NCBI GenBank assembly: GCA_021810815.1
Contig: JAJZHR010000027.1
Location: forward strand, 1-12,326
Direction of reading: 5' to 3'
Length of the DNA stretch: 12,326 nt
Source: Acidobacteriota bacterium
GTDB lineage: Bacteria; Acidobacteriota; Terriglobia; Terriglobales; Acidobacteriaceae
A program made the position numbers and the translations under genes. The notes under the pieces are model-generated. The model did not search any database. It was not told where the DNA came from and saw only the letters and a program-made list of their open reading frames with translations. This document shows, one piece after another, positions 10,285 through 12,326 of this stretch (position 1 is its first letter; each line of letters starts with the position of its first letter).

Positions 10285-10415
10285 GACAGGGAACAGGGAA
10301 AGACGGCTCGGTTTCGGCTTTGAGTCTTGAGCGATGGGCTCGGAGTCGAAACCAGGCTGGTTTTTCAGATTTGCATCGCCACGCCGGGGATGCGGAAATC
10401 GGTTAGGATAAAGAG

Positions 10416-10565
10416 ATGCGCGAAATCATCACATTGCAATGCACTGAGTGCAAGGAGCGGAATTACTCGACGACGAAGAACAAGAAGACGACCACGGGCC
10501 GTCTTGAGCTCTCGAAGTTCTGCAACCGCTGCCGCAAGCACCAGCCGCACAAGGAAACGAAGTAA
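10416..10565 (+). CDS. rpmG: 50S ribosomal protein L33, zinc-binding form
   Basis: This small gene encodes 49 residues: MREIITLQCTECKERNYSTT, then KNKKTTTGRLELSKFCNRCR, then KHQPHKETK. L33 lies near the E site of the large subunit. Two CxxC pairs (Cys9/Cys12 and Cys36/Cys39) make this the zinc-binding 'C+' form; forms lacking these cysteines replace it under zinc starvation in some bacteria. The ATG at 10416 is preceded by the purine-rich AGGATAAAGAG. The 131-nt gap after tuf shows no clear terminator, though TTTCG...CGAAA segments near 10311 and 10347 could pair. The position between tuf and tRNA-Trp/secE is a common arrangement for rpmG. Confidence 0.95.
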   Translation: MREIITLQCTECKERNYSTTKNKKTTTGRLELSKFCNRCRKHQPHKETK

Positions 10566-10569
10566 GAGC

Positions 10570-10666
10570 AGCTCTTAGCGCTTAGCTGCTAGCTTTTAGC
10601 TTTTTCATGCCCACTGGCGAAATGTCAGCCCGGAAGAAAAGAGCTGGAAGCTAGCGGCTAAGAGCT
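10570..10666. repeat. AGCT-rich imperfect palindrome between rpmG and tRNA-Trp
   Basis: The left arm (10570-10606) contains AGCTCTTAGC, then GCTAGCTTTTAGCTTTTTC. The right arm (10636-10666) holds its imperfect complement, ending GCTAAGAGCT. Pairing is 10 bp outside plus about 19 positions inside (one mismatch, two G-T pairs), with a small insertion in the left arm and a loop of about 30 nt. The short TAGCTGAAAGCTAAAG before rplK (around 11857) has similar wording. This looks like a dispersed intergenic palindromic repeat. The TTTTT at 10601-10605 could also make the left arm act as a terminator for rpmG, but no compact GC stem precedes it. Confidence 0.6.
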
Positions 10667-10682
10667 AGCAGCTCGCTCGCAC

Positions 10683-10758
10683 AGGGGCGTAAGCTCAACG
10701 GTTAAACTGCCGGTCTCCAAAACCGGACTTCTCGGTTCGAATCCGAGCGCCCCTGCCA
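10683..10758 (+). tRNA. trnW: tRNA-Trp (anticodon CCA)
   Basis: The 76-nt cloverleaf includes an encoded CCA end. Acceptor stem AGGGGCG pairs with CGCCCCT and the discriminator base is G. The anticodon stem CCGGT/ACCGG encloses the loop CTCCAAA, giving anticodon CCA for UGG. The T arm is CTCGG-TTCGAAT-CCGAG. The variable loop has four nucleotides (ACTT). The D arm is the weak point: bases 10-13 AGCT face 22-25 AACT, so C12 faces A23. The position between rpmG and secE is widely conserved and supports the call. Confidence 0.97.
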
Positions 10759-10844
10759 GACATTTTCAGCGGGCCACGCCGGAACGGCTGGTCGGGCTTC
10801 AACAGGCTTTCATATAGCACGGGTCAAACAGAAGCAGAGGCGTT

Positions 10845-11102
10845 ATGGCAAAAGCAATGACGGTGTCGGGATCGGCCGAGGAAACCCCCAAGTGGAAAGC
10901 GGGGCCGGAGCATTTCATCGACTTTCTGAAGGACGTTCGCAACGAGACCAAGAAGCTGGTCACACCGTCGAGGGCAGAGGTTCAGACCACGACGTTCGTC
11001 GTCATCGTCACCGTGTTCATGTTCGCGGCGTACTTCTGGCTGGTGGACAACGTCATCGGCCGCGCCATTGAGGCCGTTCTGAAGCATTTGACCACTCACT
11101 AA
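10845..11102 (+). CDS. secE: Preprotein translocase subunit SecE
   Basis: SecE is the small membrane subunit that clamps the SecY channel and is essential for protein export and membrane insertion. The 85-residue form has one membrane segment, typical of most bacteria; E. coli has three. An N-terminal amphipathic part contains FIDFLKDVRNETKKLVTPSR, the conserved cytoplasmic helix with 'E.kKv.WPs.'-like spacing, although the usual Trp is Thr here. The membrane segment covers roughly residues 50-69 (TFVVIVTVFMFAAYFWLV), followed by a short tail ending HLTTH. AGAGG precedes the ATG. nusG follows 46 nt downstream, the usual secE-nusG pair. Confidence 0.95.
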   Translation: MAKAMTVSGSAEETPKWKAGPEHFIDFLKDVRNETKKLVTPSRAEVQTTTFVVIVTVFMFAAYFWLVDNVIGRAIEAVLKHLTTH

Positions 11103-11148
11103 GCCGAGCAGTTGGACGGCAGATTCGCGGCAGCAAAAGAAGGCACCC

Positions 11149-11784
11149 ATGGCAGCAGAAGAGACGATTCCGGCAGCGCAGGACGCAGAGGGCACGGTGG
11201 CCGCACCAGAAACTGCGGCTGGCGAAACCCTCGCGGCGCCGGTCAACGAGAATTTCAAGTGGTACATCATCCACGCCTACTCCGGGTTCGAGCGCAAAGT
11301 GCGCGAATCGCTGGAGAGCCGCATCCAGGCGTTCGGCCTGCAGAACCGCATCGGCCGCATCATGATCCCCACCGAGCCGGTCACCGAGCTGCGCAATGGC
11401 AAGAAGTACACCATCGAGCGCGTCTTCCTTCCCGGCTATGTGCTGGTGGAGATGGATCTGGACAACGATCTGTGGCATGTCATCAAGAACACGCCGCGCG
11501 TCACCGGCTTCCTGGGCACAGGCGACAAGCCCGTCTCGCTCTCTGAGGCCGAGGTCAGCTCCATCCTCTTCCGCAGCGAAGGCGACAAGGACAAGCCGAA
11601 GCAGAAGGTCAAGTTCGAGAAGGGCGAGCAGGTTCGCATCACCGAGGGGCCATTCGCCAACTTCAACGGCATTGTGGACGATGTGAACGAGGACCGCGAG
11701 ACGCTGAAGGTGATGGTCACGATCTTCGGCCGCTCGACCCCGGTGGAACTCGACTTCTCCAAGGTGGAAAAGTCCGTCGAATAG
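11149..11784 (+). CDS. nusG: Transcription termination/antitermination factor NusG
   Basis: NusG binds the clamp of elongating RNA polymerase, alters pausing and links it to Rho or to the ribosome through S10. The NGN domain begins near residue 37 with KWYIIHAYSGFERKVRESL and includes RIMIPTEPVTELRNGKKY, ERVFLPGYVLVEM and TPRVTGFLG. The C-terminal KOW domain starts near residue 156 (FEKGEQVRITEGPFANFNG) and ends at VELDFSKVEKSVE. The protein has 211 residues, about 30 more than E. coli NusG. The extra length is mainly an acidic, Ala/Glu-rich N-terminal tail (residues 1-35). AGAAGG (11137-11142) is well spaced before the ATG, supporting the longer start. A 98-nt gap separates it from rplK. Confidence 0.97.
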   Translation: MAAEETIPAAQDAEGTVAAPETAAGETLAAPVNENFKWYIIHAYSGFERKVRESLESRIQAFGLQNRIGRIMIPTEPVTELRNGKKYTIERVFLPGYVLVEMDLDNDLWHVIKNTPRVTGFLGTGDKPVSLSEAEVSSILFRSEGDKDKPKQKVKFEKGEQVRITEGPFANFNGIVDDVNEDRETLKVMVTIFGRSTPVELDFSKVEKSVE

Positions 11785-11806
11785 TTATTGGAACGTTGGA
11801 AGCATC

Positions 11807-11860
11807 GCGGCCGCAAGCGGGCCGCACGAGATTGAGCTGCGGCCATCAGGGCCGGTAGCT
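11807..11860 (+). promoter_or_regulatory. Two hairpins in the rplK leader
   Basis: GCGGCC (11807-11812) and GGCCGC (11820-11825) form a 6-bp stem with a 7-nt loop. A second stem pairs AGCT..GGCC (from 11835) with GGCC...AGCT (ending about 11860), with an internal loop. Neither has a U-tract. In other bacteria the mRNA leader before rplK or rplA can carry the L1 autoregulatory site; I cannot confirm an L1 motif here. Confidence 0.35.
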
Positions 11861-11882
11861 GAAAGCTAAAGAGGAAATCGCA

Positions 11883-12317
11883 ATGGCACCGAAGAAAATC
11901 ACAGGTTACGTCAAGCTCCAGATCATGGCCGGCAAAGCAACCCCGGCTCCTCCCGTCGGCCCCGCTCTCGGCCAGGCCCAGGTCAACATCATGGAGTTCT
12001 GCAAGCAGTTCAACGCGCGCACCGGAGCGAAGGAGATGGAGGGTCTCACCATCCCCGTCGTCATCACCGTGTTCGCCGACCGCAGCTTCACCTTCATCAC
12101 CAAGACGCCTCCTGCGCCGGTGCTGCTGCTGAAGGCCGCTGGCATCGCCAAGGGCGCTGGCAACCCGCTGAAGGACAAGGTCGGCAAGGTCACCGAGAAG
12201 CAGATCATGCAGATCGCTACCCAGAAGATGCCCGACCTGAACTCGAACACCGTGGAAGCGGCGGCGCGCAGCATTCGCGGCACAGCACGCTCCATGGGCA
12301 TCGAAGTCGTCGCCTAA
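11883..12317 (+). CDS. rplK: 50S ribosomal protein L11
   Basis: L11 forms the GTPase-associated stalk base with 23S rRNA and L10 and is the site affected by thiostrepton; it is also needed for RelA activation. The 144-residue protein is near the usual length. The N-terminal domain shows the proline-rich GKATPAPPVGPALGQAQVNI and EFCKQFNART. The C-terminal RNA-binding domain contains FTFITKTPPAPVLLLKAAGI, GKVTEKQIMQIA and, near the end, AARSIRGTARSMGIEVV. The ATG at 11883 is preceded by AAAGAGGAAA at proper spacing. In most bacteria rplA follows immediately; the window ends 9 nt after the stop. Confidence 0.98.
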   Translation: MAPKKITGYVKLQIMAGKATPAPPVGPALGQAQVNIMEFCKQFNARTGAKEMEGLTIPVVITVFADRSFTFITKTPPAPVLLLKAAGIAKGAGNPLKDKVGKVTEKQIMQIATQKMPDLNSNTVEAAARSIRGTARSMGIEVVA

Positions 12318-12326
12318 GCCGGCTTT

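Noticed and set aside
10285..10415. Terminator or separate promoter between tuf and rpmG
   Set aside because: Only loosely paired TTTCG/CGAAA segments and a TAGGAT without a matching -35 are present, which is too weak to annotate.

Overview
This window looks like chromosomal core sequence from a GC-rich, Gram-negative soil bacterium, most likely an acidobacterium of the class Terriglobia. That placement is an inference. It rests on the large exported lipoprotein with bacterial Ig-like and YVTN-type propeller regions, the secreted S9 peptidase next to it, and the overall gene style. No mobile element, phage gene, CRISPR array or defence system is visible.

Left part (1-5051): the 3' end of nusB runs rightward into a perfect 56-bp palindrome that serves as a bidirectional terminator. 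Facing it on the minus strand are a large predicted lipoprotein of unknown function (498-2774) and, upstream of that, a secreted prolyl-oligopeptidase-like S9 peptidase (2937-5051). The lipoprotein gene has its own plausible promoter.

Middle part (5052-5860): this stretch has no protein gene. It holds a sigma70-type promoter followed by about 171 nt that fold as closing stem, large central bubble and long terminal stem. This is the architecture of 6S RNA, the regulator of RNA polymerase. The following ~360 nt up to rpsL hold a strong hairpin and a 15-nt direct repeat, but no recognised gene.

Right part (5861-12317): the translation cluster is, in order, rpsL (TTG start), rpsG, fusA (GTG start), tuf, rpmG (49 codons), tRNA-Trp(CCA), secE, nusG and rplK. 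The str operon (S12, S7, EF-G, EF-Tu) therefore runs directly into the block that opens the L11/rpoBC region in many bacteria. rpoC is not upstream of rpsL as it is in E. coli. Together these products build the ribosome, drive elongation and translocation, insert nascent protein through SecYEG and couple transcription to translation. A 6S RNA just upstream adds a growth-state regulator of RNA polymerase to the neighbourhood.

The most notable items are the unannotated 6S RNA candidate, the obligatory TTG start of rpsL, an AGCT-rich imperfect palindrome between rpmG and tRNA-Trp, and a C-A mismatch in the D stem of the tRNA-Trp gene. I found no convincing undescribed multi-gene system.
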